This document shows positions 38,636 through 47,542 of a stretch of 64,000 nt of DNA, piece after piece; the first letter of the stretch is position 1; each line of letters starts with the position of its first letter. The position numbers and the translations under genes were made by a program. Under the pieces are notes generated by a model that did not search any database, had not been told where the DNA came from, and saw only the letters and a program-made list of their open reading frames with translations. Source of the stretch: Pseudomonas sp. LD120 (lineage in GTDB: Bacteria; Pseudomonadota; Gammaproteobacteria; Pseudomonadales; Pseudomonadaceae). The DNA is taken from assembly GCF_009861525.1 (NCBI RefSeq), contig NZ_WVHL01000003.1, positions 992,001 through 1,056,000 of the forward strand, written 5' to 3'.

Positions 38636-39136
38636 ATGTTCAACCATGCCAGTGCGTGGTTGCTGCTGATTGGCGCGAGCGCTTGGTCGGTGGGTTTGAC
38701 GGCAGCCACCAGTCAGAGCTTTCAGGTCAGCGCCACCGTCACCGCCGGTTGCCTGGTGGTGGGCGGGGTCAGCGACTACGGCAGCCTGGCGTTCGGCAGT
38801 CACTCGGCGCTGTCCACCAGCACTGTGAGCGCGGCGCTGACGGGGGGCGTGCAGTTGCAATGTACGCCGGGGGTCACGCTGAACATGACGGTCGACGGCG
38901 GCCAGTACAACAGCAGCGGGCGCCACATGCAGCTCAATAGCGGCAGTGAGCGGGTGGCTTATCAACTCTATAGCGATGCCGCCTACAGCCAGAGCCTGGG
39001 TATCAGCCAGAGCGTGGCGGTGGTCTACAGCGATGCCAATCACATCAGCCTGCCGATTTATGGGCGGGTGCAGTTGTCGGGCAGTCAACCTGGGGGAACC
39101 TACAGCGATGTGCTGCAAGTGCAACTGTCGTGGTGA
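38636..39136 (+). CDS. Csu-type pilus subunit 4 (SCPU domain)
   Basis: A 166-residue secreted SCPU pilin with signal peptide LLLIGASAWSVGLTAA, then VSATVTAGCLV, YGSLAFGSHSA, VQLQCTPGV and YSDVLQVQLSW at the end. It starts 4 bp after the previous stop and so is translationally linked to it. Acinetobacter csu has three such single-domain genes (csuA/B, csuA, csuB); this locus has four. Confidence 0.86.
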   Translation: MFNHASAWLLLIGASAWSVGLTAATSQSFQVSATVTAGCLVVGGVSDYGSLAFGSHSALSTSTVSAALTGGVQLQCTPGVTLNMTVDGGQYNSSGRHMQLNSGSERVAYQLYSDAAYSQSLGISQSVAVVYSDANHISLPIYGRVQLSGSQPGGTYSDVLQVQLSW

Positions 39137-39175
39137 TCAAGTCAATCAACCAGCAGCCGGACAAGGAGTCGTTGT

Positions 39176-39967
39176 ATGCATTTACTGTTGTGGGGCCTGT
39201 GGACGACAGGTTGCCGGGCACTCGGCGGATTGTTGCTGGGCCTGTCCACCGCCCAGGCCGCCAGTTCAGTGTTGATCTGGCCGATCGATCCGGTACTGGA
39301 GGCCGATCAGCAAGCCAGCGCGCTGTGGCTGGAAAACCGTGGCACCGAAACCGCCCACCTGCAGATCCGGGTGTTCGCCTGGAGCCAGAGCGATTTTGCC
39401 GATCAGTACCAGAACCAGCGCGATGTCATCGGTAGCCCGCCGGTGGCCAAGATCGAACCCGGGCAGAAGCAGTTGGTGCGCCTGACCCGCACCCGTGAGG
39501 TGCCGCCTGGGCAGGAGTTGGCGTACCGAATCATCATTGACGAGATTCCTTCGGCGCAGCCCATCACTGCACGAGATGGGGCCAAGAGCGCGGCGGCCAT
39601 TCGCTTTCAGATGCGTTATTCGGTGCCGCTGTTTGCCTACGGCGCAGGACTCTGGAGCAAGGAAGACAGCACTCGACGGCGCGATCCCAAGGGGGGCGGC
39701 GTACCGGACCTGAGCTGGCGCAAGGTGGTAGTGGACGGCAAACCTTTCTTCGAGTTGCGCAACCGCGGGGCGGTGCACGCGCGGCTGACCGATGTTGCCT
39801 TCGGGCAAGGCGGGCAGGCCCAGCCACTGGCACCGGGTTTGCTCGGGTATGTGCTGCCTGGGGCGGTCATGCGCTGGCCGGCGCCAGCGCCATTGGCGGC
39901 TGGGTCGACCCTGCAACTGCGCGTCAATGGGGCGCCACAGGTTCAGCGTCTGCCGCCTTCACCCTGA
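39176..39967 (+). CDS. csuC: Periplasmic pilus chaperone (CsuC type)
   Basis: A 263-residue PapD-like chaperone that caps pilus subunits by donor-strand complementation. It has a signal peptide ending near AQAASS, strand SSVLIWPIDPVLEADQQASA, the conserved LVRLTRTREVPPGQELAYRI region that includes the subunit-anchoring basic residue, and the Ig-like second domain. The start at 39176 follows AAGGAG. Between it and the usher are 86 bp that include the usher ribosome site. Confidence 0.9.
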   Translation: MHLLLWGLWTTGCRALGGLLLGLSTAQAASSVLIWPIDPVLEADQQASALWLENRGTETAHLQIRVFAWSQSDFADQYQNQRDVIGSPPVAKIEPGQKQLVRLTRTREVPPGQELAYRIIIDEIPSAQPITARDGAKSAAAIRFQMRYSVPLFAYGAGLWSKEDSTRRRDPKGGGVPDLSWRKVVVDGKPFFELRNRGAVHARLTDVAFGQGGQAQPLAPGLLGYVLPGAVMRWPAPAPLAAGSTLQLRVNGAPQVQRLPPSP

Positions 39968-40053
39968 TCGACAGGGACCAGGCAGCCGTCTGCAAAACGC
40001 ACAGGCAGAGAAACAGGCGCAGGTGAGCAAGGAGCATCCGCCTCGGGAGGAAG

Positions 40054-42438
40054 ATGTCCATCAAGGGACCTGAATCCATCATGAGCCAGGGCTTGGTGCG
40101 CCGTTTCCGGCGCTTGCAGGGGCTGATGGGCGGCCTGTGGGGCTTGATGTTGTCTTGTCCACTCCAGGCTGGCGACTTACCGCCGCCGCCCAGCAGCCTG
40201 GAGTTCCTAGGCGATGCGCAGTTGTTTCTGGAATTGGTGATCAATCAGATGAACACCGGCAAGGTGGTGGCGGTGGAGCAGCGGGCTGGAGGCTTGTACA
40301 TACCGGCGCAGACCCTGCGAGAGACCGGTATGAGCCTGCCCGACGGCGTCGGCCGTGAGGTGGACCTCGATAGCCTGCAGGGCGTGCACAGCGATTACGA
40401 CATTCAGGGCCAACGCCTGTTGCTCGATGTGCCACCGCACTGGTTGCCGGAGCAGTTCATCGGCAACCGCCAGGCCTATCCGCGAACCCAAGCCCTGAGC
40501 AGTTTCGGCGCGCTGCTCAACTACGACCTGTACCTCAATGACACCGATGACGGTGGCACTTACCTGGCGGCCTGGAACGAAGTGCGGTTGTTTGACCACT
40601 GGGGCACCTTGTCCAATACCGGGCAGTACCGGCGGACCCTGTCCGGTGTCGAGAGCAGCTCGCTGAACAACGGCTATCGGCGTTACGACACCACTTGGCG
40701 CTTTTCCGACGATGAGCGCCTGTTGACGTATGAAGTCGGTGACCTGATCAGTGGCGCTTTACCGTGGAGCAACTCGGTGCGCCTGGGCGGGGTGCAGCTG
40801 TCACGGGATTTCGCCGTGCGTCCGGACCTGGTGACCTATCCACTGCCACAGTTTGCCGGGGAGGCGGCGGTGCCATCTTCGCTGGACCTGTTCATCAACG
40901 GCTACAAATCCAGCAGCGCCGAGCTGCAGCCCGGCCCCTACACCCTGACCAACATTCCTTTTATCAACGGCGCAGGCGAGGCCGTGGTAGTGACCACCGA
41001 TACCCTGGGCCGGCAGGTCTCGACCAGCGTACCGTTCTACGTCACCAGCAGCCTTTTGCAGAAGGGCCTGACGGATTTCTCGGTGGCCGCTGGCACCTTG
41101 CGTCGGGACTACACCTTGCGTGATTTCGGTTATGGCCCGGGGGTGACTTCCGCCAGCCTGCGTCATGGCCTGAGCGACAGCCTGACCTTCGAAAGCCTTG
41201 CGCAAGCGTCCGAGTCGCTGGCTCTGGGCGGGGTGGGCGGCAATTGGCGGCTGGGGCAGCTTGGGGTGTTCAACAGTGCCGTCAGCCAGAGTCGTTTTGA
41301 TGGCAAGGGCGGTCAGCAGATGAGCCTGGGTTACCAGTACAGCAGCCAGCGCTACAGCGTCGCCTACCAGCGTGTGCAGCGTCGCGATCAGTATGCCGAC
41401 CTGACGCTGATCGACCGCCCTTACGCCAGCCTCAGCCGGCGCAGCGAACAACTGACCCTGAGCCTCAACCTGGAACGCTACGGCAGCCTGGGCGCCGGTT
41501 ACTTCGATGTGCGCGCCGCTGACGCGAGCCGTACCCGTTTATTGAACCTGACCTGGAGCAAACCGCTGTGGCACAACAGCAGCTTCTACCTGTCGGCCAA
41601 CCGTGAAATCGGCGACAGCCAATGGGCCATGCAGGCGCAGTGGGTGGTTCCTTTCGACCTGCACGGTAGCTTGAGCCTGGGTAACGAGCGCAGCAAAACC
41701 GGGAAAAACCGCCAGCGGGTCAATTTCAGTCGCTCGGTGCCCACCCAGGGCGGGGTCGGTTACAACCTGGGGTACGCCACTGGCAATGGCGAGGACTATC
41801 GCCAGGCGGATGCCACCTGGCGCCTGCAGTCGGTGCGCTTGCAGGCCGGGGTCTATGGCAGCCGCGATGCCGAGACGCGCTGGGCGGATGCCAGCGGCTC
41901 TTTGGTGTGGATGGATCGTCAGGTGTTTGCCGCCAATCGTATTGACGACGCCTTTGTGGTGGTCAGCACCAACGGTTACAAGGACATTCCGGTGCGCTAT
42001 GAAAATCAGCCGGTGGGCCAGACCGACAAGAACGGCCACTTGCTGGTGCCCTGGAGCAGTGCTTACTACCGCGGCAAATACGAGATCGACCCGCTGAACC
42101 TGCCGGCCAACGTGCAGAGTCCGAGTGTCGAGCAGCGCGTTGCTGTGCGCCGTGGCGCCGGCTACTTGTTGGCGTTCCCTCTGACCCGGGTCATCGCCGC
42201 CAGCGTGGTTCTGGTGGACAGCCAGCAGCGGCAGTTGCCTCTGGGCAGTACGGTGACGCACCAGCAGAGCGGGGCGCGAGCAGTGGTCGGCTGGGACGGG
42301 CTGGTCTATCTGGAGAACCTCTTGGCCCACAATAGCCTGGAGGTCGTCCTGGCTGACGGCACCAGTTGCCGGGCGCAGTTCGATATGGACCTGCAACAGC
42401 AGCAGGTGCCGCTGATCGGCCCGCTGGTCTGTCGGTAG
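40054..42438 (+). CDS. csuD: Outer-membrane usher (CsuD/FimD type)
   Basis: A 794-residue outer-membrane beta-barrel usher that receives chaperone-subunit complexes and exports the pilus. It has an N-terminal periplasmic domain (LEFLGDAQLFLELVINQMNTG), the plug/barrel region with RDFAVRPDLVTYPLPQFAGEA-like strands and DTLGRQVSTSVPFYVTSSLL, and C-terminal periplasmic domains ending with CRAQFDMDLQQQQVPLIGPLV. The start at 40054 is chosen for its GGGAGG site; an in-frame ATG at 40081 is possible. Confidence 0.93.
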   Translation: MSIKGPESIMSQGLVRRFRRLQGLMGGLWGLMLSCPLQAGDLPPPPSSLEFLGDAQLFLELVINQMNTGKVVAVEQRAGGLYIPAQTLRETGMSLPDGVGREVDLDSLQGVHSDYDIQGQRLLLDVPPHWLPEQFIGNRQAYPRTQALSSFGALLNYDLYLNDTDDGGTYLAAWNEVRLFDHWGTLSNTGQYRRTLSGVESSSLNNGYRRYDTTWRFSDDERLLTYEVGDLISGALPWSNSVRLGGVQLSRDFAVRPDLVTYPLPQFAGEAAVPSSLDLFINGYKSSSAELQPGPYTLTNIPFINGAGEAVVVTTDTLGRQVSTSVPFYVTSSLLQKGLTDFSVAAGTLRRDYTLRDFGYGPGVTSASLRHGLSDSLTFESLAQASESLALGGVGGNWRLGQLGVFNSAVSQSRFDGKGGQQMSLGYQYSSQRYSVAYQRVQRRDQYADLTLIDRPYASLSRRSEQLTLSLNLERYGSLGAGYFDVRAADASRTRLLNLTWSKPLWHNSSFYLSANREIGDSQWAMQAQWVVPFDLHGSLSLGNERSKTGKNRQRVNFSRSVPTQGGVGYNLGYATGNGEDYRQADATWRLQSVRLQAGVYGSRDAETRWADASGSLVWMDRQVFAANRIDDAFVVVSTNGYKDIPVRYENQPVGQTDKNGHLLVPWSSAYYRGKYEIDPLNLPANVQSPSVEQRVAVRRGAGYLLAFPLTRVIAASVVLVDSQQRQLPLGSTVTHQQSGARAVVGWDGLVYLENLLAHNSLEVVLADGTSCRAQFDMDLQQQQVPLIGPLVCR

Positions 42439-42468
42439 GGCGTGATCACCACAAAAGGAGAGCCGGAC

Positions 42469-43458
42469 GTGGACAGATTCAAGGGATGGCGACTGCTATT
42501 GCTGGGGCTGCTGACCTGCGTATTTTCGGCCAAGACCTTGGCATTGTGTACCAGCGTCAGCACCGTGCCGGCGGGGTTTGGCACGGTCAGCTCGATTGTG
42601 TTGCGCACCACCTCGCAAGCATCCTCCACTCCCAACTCGGGGCTGAGCTGCACCGGCTCGTTGCTGACCTTGCTGAGCACCACCGATCACTTCTATGCCA
42701 CCATCACTTCCGGTACCAGCGGCATGGTCGGCCCCACGGGCGATGTCATCAACTACACCTTGTACGCCAACAACAGCACGAGTTATCCCATCACTCGAGG
42801 TACACCCTTCGACTTTGCCCGTCATTCGATCATCGATGCCTTGGGCTTGCTAGGGAGCAGTACGGTGGCCAAGACGGTGCCGATTTACCTGGGCACCCTC
42901 ACCGGTAGCAACGTCGCAGCCGGGGTCTACACCGAGAACCTGAGCATTTTCTGGAGCTGGAACTATTGCGCGGGAATCGGTGCCTTGGGGGTCTGTCTGG
43001 GGCGTGATATCGGCAGCGGCACCCAGAGCCTGACTGTGAACATGACGGTTTCCAATGATTGCCTGATCAGTGCCCCGAACATCAGTTTTGGCAGCGCTCC
43101 GGTGGTCAGCGCCTTTGCCACGGTGACTGGGCAGACCATCAACCTGGCCTGCACCAAGGGCAGTGCCTATACCGTGGGTTTGAGCGATGGTCAGCAGCCG
43201 GTGAGCGCGGGTGGTCGGCGGCGGATGATTTCCAGTGGCAACTACCTGGCCTATGACATCTTCAAGAGTGCCGGAAACACTCGCTGGGGCAGTATCGGCA
43301 GTGCCCGGCGCTCCAGTACCGATGCAGAAGTCAACCCGGGCAATGGCCTGGGCAGCGGCAGCCAGATCTTCAACTACAACGCCCGGATCTATAGCGACCA
43401 GAGTACGCCGCCGGCCGGCGCCTATGTCGACAACGTGGTGCTCGATGTGGGGTTCTAG
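42469..43458 (+). CDS. csuE: Two-domain pilus tip adhesin (CsuE type)
   Basis: A 329-residue secreted protein with a signal peptide (WRLLLLGLLTCVFSAKTLA) and two consecutive SCPU domains, about 30-170 and about 185-329. This is the build of CsuE, the hydrophobic-tip adhesin of Csu pili. The second domain has NDCLISAPNISFGSAP, NLACTKGSAY and YVDNVVLDVGF. I chose GTG 42469 with AAAGGAG eight bases upstream. It is the last gene of the operon; no clear terminator is seen in the 136 bp that follow. Confidence 0.88.
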   Translation: MDRFKGWRLLLLGLLTCVFSAKTLALCTSVSTVPAGFGTVSSIVLRTTSQASSTPNSGLSCTGSLLTLLSTTDHFYATITSGTSGMVGPTGDVINYTLYANNSTSYPITRGTPFDFARHSIIDALGLLGSSTVAKTVPIYLGTLTGSNVAAGVYTENLSIFWSWNYCAGIGALGVCLGRDIGSGTQSLTVNMTVSNDCLISAPNISFGSAPVVSAFATVTGQTINLACTKGSAYTVGLSDGQQPVSAGGRRRMISSGNYLAYDIFKSAGNTRWGSIGSARRSSTDAEVNPGNGLGSGSQIFNYNARIYSDQSTPPAGAYVDNVVLDVGF

Positions 43459-43594
43459 GAACCGCCGCGCCACTGATTTCGTCGTCCGCCCGAGGCGCTT
43501 TTGCTCAGTCTTGCCCTGGTCGGCCGCTCCATGGTGACGAGCTGTTGCAAAGCATGCCGGGGGGCTGGGGTTGAAGCACATTCGGGCGAGCCTG

Positions 43595-44827
43595 CTATGG
43601 GCGCGCTGAGCTGGCGCCGGACGCAGTGGCCGGGTGCAGTCCAGGGTTCAGGCTCCACAGCCAATAGAGCAGCGCCACGCCGTTGATGGCGGCGCCCAGC
43701 AGGCACACTCCGGTCCAGCCGGCCCAGGCGTAGGTGGCGGTGGCGGCGATTGAGCCGCTGGCGCTACCGACCGAATAGAACAGCATGTAACCGGCGGCCA
43801 AGCGGCTCTGGGCCTCCGGGCGCACGCTGTAGATCAGGCTCTGGCTGGTGACGTGTACGGCCTGTAAGCCCAGGTCGAAGGTGATCACCCCCAGTAACAG
43901 CGCCCATAGTGAAGATTGGGTAAAGGCAATGGGCAGCCAGGACACCAGCATCAATGCCAGGGCCAAGCCGCTGGTCCACTGTGCCAGGCCGCGATCGGCC
44001 AGGTGCCCGGCCCGTGCGGCGCCCAGGGCGCCTGCGGCACCGGCCAGGCCGAACAGGCCGATCTCGGTGTGGGACAGCGACAACGGCGGGGCACTCAGAG
44101 GCAGCACCATTGGTGTCCACAAGACAGTGCCGGCGGCGAAAATCAGCATGGCCAGCACCGCGCGGTCCCGCAGCACCTTTTCTTCCTTGAATAACTGCCG
44201 CAGCGAGCCGAGCAGTTGCCCGTAGCGCTGTACGGTCGGCGGCGGCTCGACGGCCGGCAGTACATGCCACAGGGCCAGTGCCACCAGCAGGGTCAGGCCG
44301 GCGGACAGCAGGTACACCGAGCGCCAGCCTGCCAGGTCGGCCATGGTGCCCGCCACGGTACGCGCCAACAGAATGCCCACCACGATACCGCTGGTGACCA
44401 TGCCCACCACTCGTCCTCGCTGTGTCACCGGCGCCAGGTTGGCCGCATAGGCCACCAACACCTGGGTCACCACCGCCAGCAGCCCGATACAGGCCATGCC
44501 CAGCAACAGCCAGGCACTGCTGGGAGCCAGAGCCACGGTCAACAAGGCCAGCACCGACAGCAGGGTCTGGCTGACGATTAATCGTCGGCGGTTGCACAGG
44601 TCGCCCAGGGGCACCAGCAACAGCAGACCCAGGCCGTAACCCACCTGAGTCAGGGTGATGACGATGCCCACCGTGGCGGGCGACAGCTCGAAGGCTTGGG
44701 CCATGGCGTCGAGCAGCGGTTGGGCGTAGTAGACATTGCCCACCGCCAGTCCGCAGGCGATGGCGAACAGCAGCACCACCGGTGGTGAAAGAGTTGAGGT
44801 GGCGGGAGGGGAAGAATCGTGCGGCAT
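43595..44827 (-). CDS. MFS transporter (DHA1, YnfM-like)
   Basis: A 410-residue 12-span exporter. The N-terminal LAVGNVYYAQPLLDAMAQAF and GWRSVYLLSAGLTLL fit the YnfM/arabinose-efflux branch of the MFS. It is divergent from the HxlR gene at 44922, with palindromic operator-like sequence between, so HxlR control is likely. The substrate is unknown. Confidence 0.88.
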   Translation of the reverse strand: MPHDSSPPATSTLSPPVVLLFAIACGLAVGNVYYAQPLLDAMAQAFELSPATVGIVITLTQVGYGLGLLLLVPLGDLCNRRRLIVSQTLLSVLALLTVALAPSSAWLLLGMACIGLLAVVTQVLVAYAANLAPVTQRGRVVGMVTSGIVVGILLARTVAGTMADLAGWRSVYLLSAGLTLLVALALWHVLPAVEPPPTVQRYGQLLGSLRQLFKEEKVLRDRAVLAMLIFAAGTVLWTPMVLPLSAPPLSLSHTEIGLFGLAGAAGALGAARAGHLADRGLAQWTSGLALALMLVSWLPIAFTQSSLWALLLGVITFDLGLQAVHVTSQSLIYSVRPEAQSRLAAGYMLFYSVGSASGSIAATATYAWAGWTGVCLLGAAINGVALLYWLWSLNPGLHPATASGASSARP

Positions 44828-44841
44828 GTCAGGCTCCGTTT

Positions 44842-44862
44842 CTGGTTTTGTTATAAAACCAG
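44842..44862. promoter_or_regulatory. Candidate HxlR operator
   Basis: CTGGTTTT-GTTAT-AAAACCAG is a perfect interrupted palindrome 15 bp from the MFS start. A further half-site-like GGTTTTATAT lies at 44881-44890. Winged-helix HxlR dimers bind such A/T-rich palindromes. Confidence 0.6.
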
Positions 44863-44921
44863 TTGTACGGTAATGGTGGGGGTTTTATATTGCAACCACT
44901 TTACCTGGGCCCGAACGGAGA

Positions 44922-45377
44922 ATGCCCCGCATGGTTAAACGCACCCGCTTGCAAGATGCCGAGTGCCCGGTAGCTCGTTCATTGGACGCCATAGGTGACT
45001 GGTGGTCGTTGTTGATTGTGCGCGACGCTTTTGATGGCATCCGCCGCTTTGGCGAATTTCAGCGCAACCTCGGCATGGCCAAGAATATTCTTGCCGCACG
45101 TTTGCGCACCTTGGTGGAGCACGGGGTGTTCGAGGTCGTGCCGGCTTCCGATGGCAGCGCCTATCAGGAATACGTGCTGACCGAGAAGGGTAAGGGGCTG
45201 TTTCCCCTGATCATCGGCTTGCGCCAATGGGGCGAGGCGTTTTTCTACGAAGAAGGTGAGGCGCATTCGCGCATGTTGGACCGAGAAACCGGGGAGCCGC
45301 TGCCAGCGTTGGAACTGCGAACGGCGGATGGGCGTGTCTTGGGGCCGGAAGATTGCCTGCGGGTGCCGGCCTCTTAA
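44922..45377 (+). CDS. HxlR-family transcriptional regulator
   Basis: A 151-residue winged-helix protein with the HxlR signature CPVARSLDAIGDWWSLLIVR plus RRFGEFQRNLGMAKNILAAR and the wing LTEKGKGL. Cys at about residue 14 is the conserved N-terminal cysteine that in several HxlR proteins senses reactive species. ATG 44922 or the near ATG 44931 may be used. It probably represses the divergent MFS gene. Confidence 0.9.
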   Translation: MPRMVKRTRLQDAECPVARSLDAIGDWWSLLIVRDAFDGIRRFGEFQRNLGMAKNILAARLRTLVEHGVFEVVPASDGSAYQEYVLTEKGKGLFPLIIGLRQWGEAFFYEEGEAHSRMLDRETGEPLPALELRTADGRVLGPEDCLRVPAS

Positions 45378-45384
45378 GACGCTG

Positions 45385-45414
45385 AACGACTGCGGGAGCG
45401 GCCCCGCAGTCGTT
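45385..45414. terminator. Hairpin between convergent HxlR and carboxypeptidase genes
   Basis: AACGACTGCGGG at 45385-45396 pairs with CCCGCAGTCGTT at 45403-45414. The flanking T-run is poor, but position and stem strength support termination in both directions. Confidence 0.7.
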
Positions 45415-45422
45415 GTGTGGGT

Positions 45423-46577
45423 TCAGCGTAGCTTGTCCACCAGGTCGGCGAGGGTGCTCAGAACATCCTTGCCCAGTTGCATGGAACGTTTGCCAGACCA
45501 GCCGGTAGCTGGGTTGGGGGCGTCGTCGTGGTCCTTGAAGGGCATTTCCAGGGTCAGCGCCAGGCAGTCGTATTTTTCCCCGACGGCGTTGCAGGCCAGG
45601 GTCATGTTGGCTTCGCCGGGCTTATCGCGGGCGTAGCCGTAGGTGGTCTGGAAGTCCTCGGTCTGGCGCTTCAAGTGGCTGCGGAAATGTTCTTCGAGTC
45701 CCGCCAAGCGCGGCGTATAGCCCGGATTGCCTTCACAACCGGCGGTGAATACGTGCGGGATTTCTTCATCGCCGTGCACGTCGAGAAACAGGTCGACGCC
45801 GTACTTTTCCATCTGCTGCTGAACGAACAGGACTTCCGGGCTCAGCTCCTGGCTGGCGTTCTGCCAGGCACGGTTGAGATCCTGGCCCCGGGCGTTGGTG
45901 CGCAAGTTGCCATGGAACGCGCCGTCGGGGTTCATGTTCGGCACCAGGTACAGGTCAGCCTTGGCCAGCAGTGAATTGAGTTCTGGATCATCGTGATGCT
46001 GCAGTCGCTCGATCACGCCTTCCATGAACCATTCGGCCATGTGTTCGCCTGGGTGCTGCTGGGCGATGATCCAGATTCTGCGCTGGCCGTCCTTGCCGCT
46101 GCCTTTGCGCAGCAGTTGGATATCCCGACCTTCGACACTTTGACCCACGGCCAGCAACTCGGCGTTGGCCTTGCTCAGGGCCTGGTCGATCAGCCAGTCG
46201 TGACGACTGCGGCTGTAGGGTTCGAAGTAGGCGAACCAGGCGTGAGTCTGGGTGGCTTCAAGGTTGAACCGCAGCGCGTCGCCTTCGAAGATCGTGGGGA
46301 CGCGAAACCAGTTCACGTGGTCATAGGAGGCAACGGCCTGGTAGCCGGTCCATGCCTTGCTGTAGGAGGATTGGCTGGCATTGCTCAGGCGGAACCAGTG
46401 CTCCTGTCCGACATGCAGGCCGCTGACTTTGAAGTGAAACCACTGAAAGTGCGGACTCTGGATGTCCGGCCGGATGGCCAGCAATGCCTGCAGCGGGTTG
46501 CTGATGTCCAACACATTGATGTTGCCGCTGTCGAAGTCGGCAGAGATTTGAAACGAGGAGTGATTGCCCACGGTCAT
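45423..46577 (-). CDS. M14 cytosolic-type metallocarboxypeptidase
   Basis: A 384-residue zinc carboxypeptidase resembling the M14 cytosolic carboxypeptidase (CCP/AGBL) group rather than digestive enzymes. An N-terminal beta domain (about 1-120, FQWFHFKVSGL, SYDHVNWFRVP) precedes the catalytic domain with zinc ligands His 175 and Glu 178 (QQHPGEHMAEW) and His 268 (LDVHGDEE). Substrate-binding NARGQDLNR and a late Glu in ALTLEMPF complete it. There is no signal peptide. The start at 46577 is set by family similarity and an AGGA site; the substrate is unknown in bacteria. Confidence 0.85.
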   Translation of the reverse strand: MTVGNHSSFQISADFDSGNINVLDISNPLQALLAIRPDIQSPHFQWFHFKVSGLHVGQEHWFRLSNASQSSYSKAWTGYQAVASYDHVNWFRVPTIFEGDALRFNLEATQTHAWFAYFEPYSRSRHDWLIDQALSKANAELLAVGQSVEGRDIQLLRKGSGKDGQRRIWIIAQQHPGEHMAEWFMEGVIERLQHHDDPELNSLLAKADLYLVPNMNPDGAFHGNLRTNARGQDLNRAWQNASQELSPEVLFVQQQMEKYGVDLFLDVHGDEEIPHVFTAGCEGNPGYTPRLAGLEEHFRSHLKRQTEDFQTTYGYARDKPGEANMTLACNAVGEKYDCLALTLEMPFKDHDDAPNPATGWSGKRSMQLGKDVLSTLADLVDKLR

Positions 46578-46736
46578 AATCAGGTTCCTGAACAGGAGTG
46601 TTATGAACGCTACTCTACACACAAGGGGGGGTAAAAGAAGGGGGCGTCGTCCTTGACGCCGATGAAGCTTAGTGGCTATGCAATTGATTCTCAAGCGCTA
46701 CTTTTTGATTCCCGGGCCTTTACGACGGACGTTGAC

Positions 46737-46764
46737 TTGCAAAGCAATATTCTTTTGCTATCAT
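46737..46764 (+). promoter_or_regulatory. Possible promoter facing PrrF
   Basis: TTGCAA at 46737-46742 and an extended -10 TGC-TATCAT ending at 46764 are spaced by 16 bp. The segment GTTGACTTGCAAA here mirrors the PrrF promoter sequence on the other strand. A transcript from here would run antisense to PrrF. Confidence 0.35.
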
Positions 46765-46828
46765 CGCCGCCATTATTTTTAGCAGCGCCCACGTCTTCAT
46801 TAGCCTGAAGCCAAGCCAGAAAAACTGG

Positions 46829-46944
46829 CAAAAAAAAGACCCGGCAAAAAGCCGGGTCAAAAACCGTGATTAGCCTGATGAGGAGATAATCCAGAGGTCC
46901 GACCTAAGGTCCTTTGGGTTATCGACCGATCTCGCGATCAGCTG
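46829..46944 (-). ncRNA. prrF: Iron-responsive small RNA PrrF
   Basis: On the minus strand the transcript contains the PrrF core CTCCTCATCAGGCTAATCAC, followed by GGTTTTTGACCCGGC, the hairpin GACCCGGC/GCCGGGTC (46858-46838) and a T7 tail. The length is about 115 nt, as for known PrrF. It is headed by a Fur box and a -10/-35 pair. By family knowledge PrrF, with Hfq, represses iron-containing proteins when iron is scarce. It fills the 484-bp gap between the carboxypeptidase and DUF6124 genes. Confidence 0.9.
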
Positions 46945-46947
46945 AAT

Positions 46948-46978
46948 GCAATAGTAATCATTATCATTTGCAAGTCAA
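46948..46978 (-). promoter_or_regulatory. Fur box and promoter of prrF
   Basis: On the minus strand GCAAATGATAATGATTACTA followed by TTGC (46971-46948) fits the Fur consensus of repeated GATAAT units. It overlaps -35 TTGACT (46978-46973) and -10 TACTAT (46956-46951), spaced by 16 bp, so bound Fur would block the promoter. Confidence 0.85.
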
Positions 46979-47061
46979 ACGTTTTTCCCTGCCTGTCGGA
47001 TATTAATTTCCGTTCCTCCCGACGCCCGTCGTTGGTCTCTGTCTGAGCAAAGCCTTCGGCC

Positions 47062-47409
47062 TCAGCTTGATTCATGACGCTGACTCTCCAGCGACTTGTC
47101 CACCAGTGCTTTGGCGAGGTCGATCATGTGCACCACTGAAAACGCCAGGTCGCGATTGGCGCCCCGCAGGTTGTTGGCCGCATCGTAGGCGGTGGCCGCT
47201 GCGCAGCGCAGCAGGTCGGATGCATGAATCATGGCTTCCTCGCTGCTGAGGCTGCGTCTGATTTCAAAGAATTTCTCATCCTTGGCGGGTTCGGTACTGG
47301 CGGGTTTCAAGTAGTAGTCCATTGCTCTTCGTGCGGCATCGCTGCCTTTGAGCGAATTCAATGTGGCCTCTGTTTTGAGTTCTGGCACGTCCTTGCTGCT
47401 TGTATTCAT
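47062..47409 (-). CDS. DUF6124 family protein
   Basis: A 115-residue small soluble protein of a Pseudomonas-restricted family. It has SDAARRAMDYYLKP, then SSEEAMIHASDLLRCAAATA and AFSVVHMIDLAKALVDKSLE, predicted all helical. The start at 47409 is chosen because family similarity begins at MNTSSKD; the upstream extension to 47490 is unlike it. The family has no known function. It is divergent from the S24-type repressor and ends just before the prrF promoter. Confidence 0.8.
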   Translation of the reverse strand: MNTSSKDVPELKTEATLNSLKGSDAARRAMDYYLKPASTEPAKDEKFFEIRRSLSSEEAMIHASDLLRCAAATAYDAANNLRGANRDLAFSVVHMIDLAKALVDKSLESQRHESS

Positions 47410-47542
47410 CGAGTCTTCTGCCCTGTCTAAGAAAAGGAAAGAGGGGGAGAAATCAGGGTAATACGTATTGTAATTGTGACGAGATTTCAAATACTACAAG
47501 TTGTGTGTTGAGGCCGGAAATACACAACGTATTGTTCCGCCC

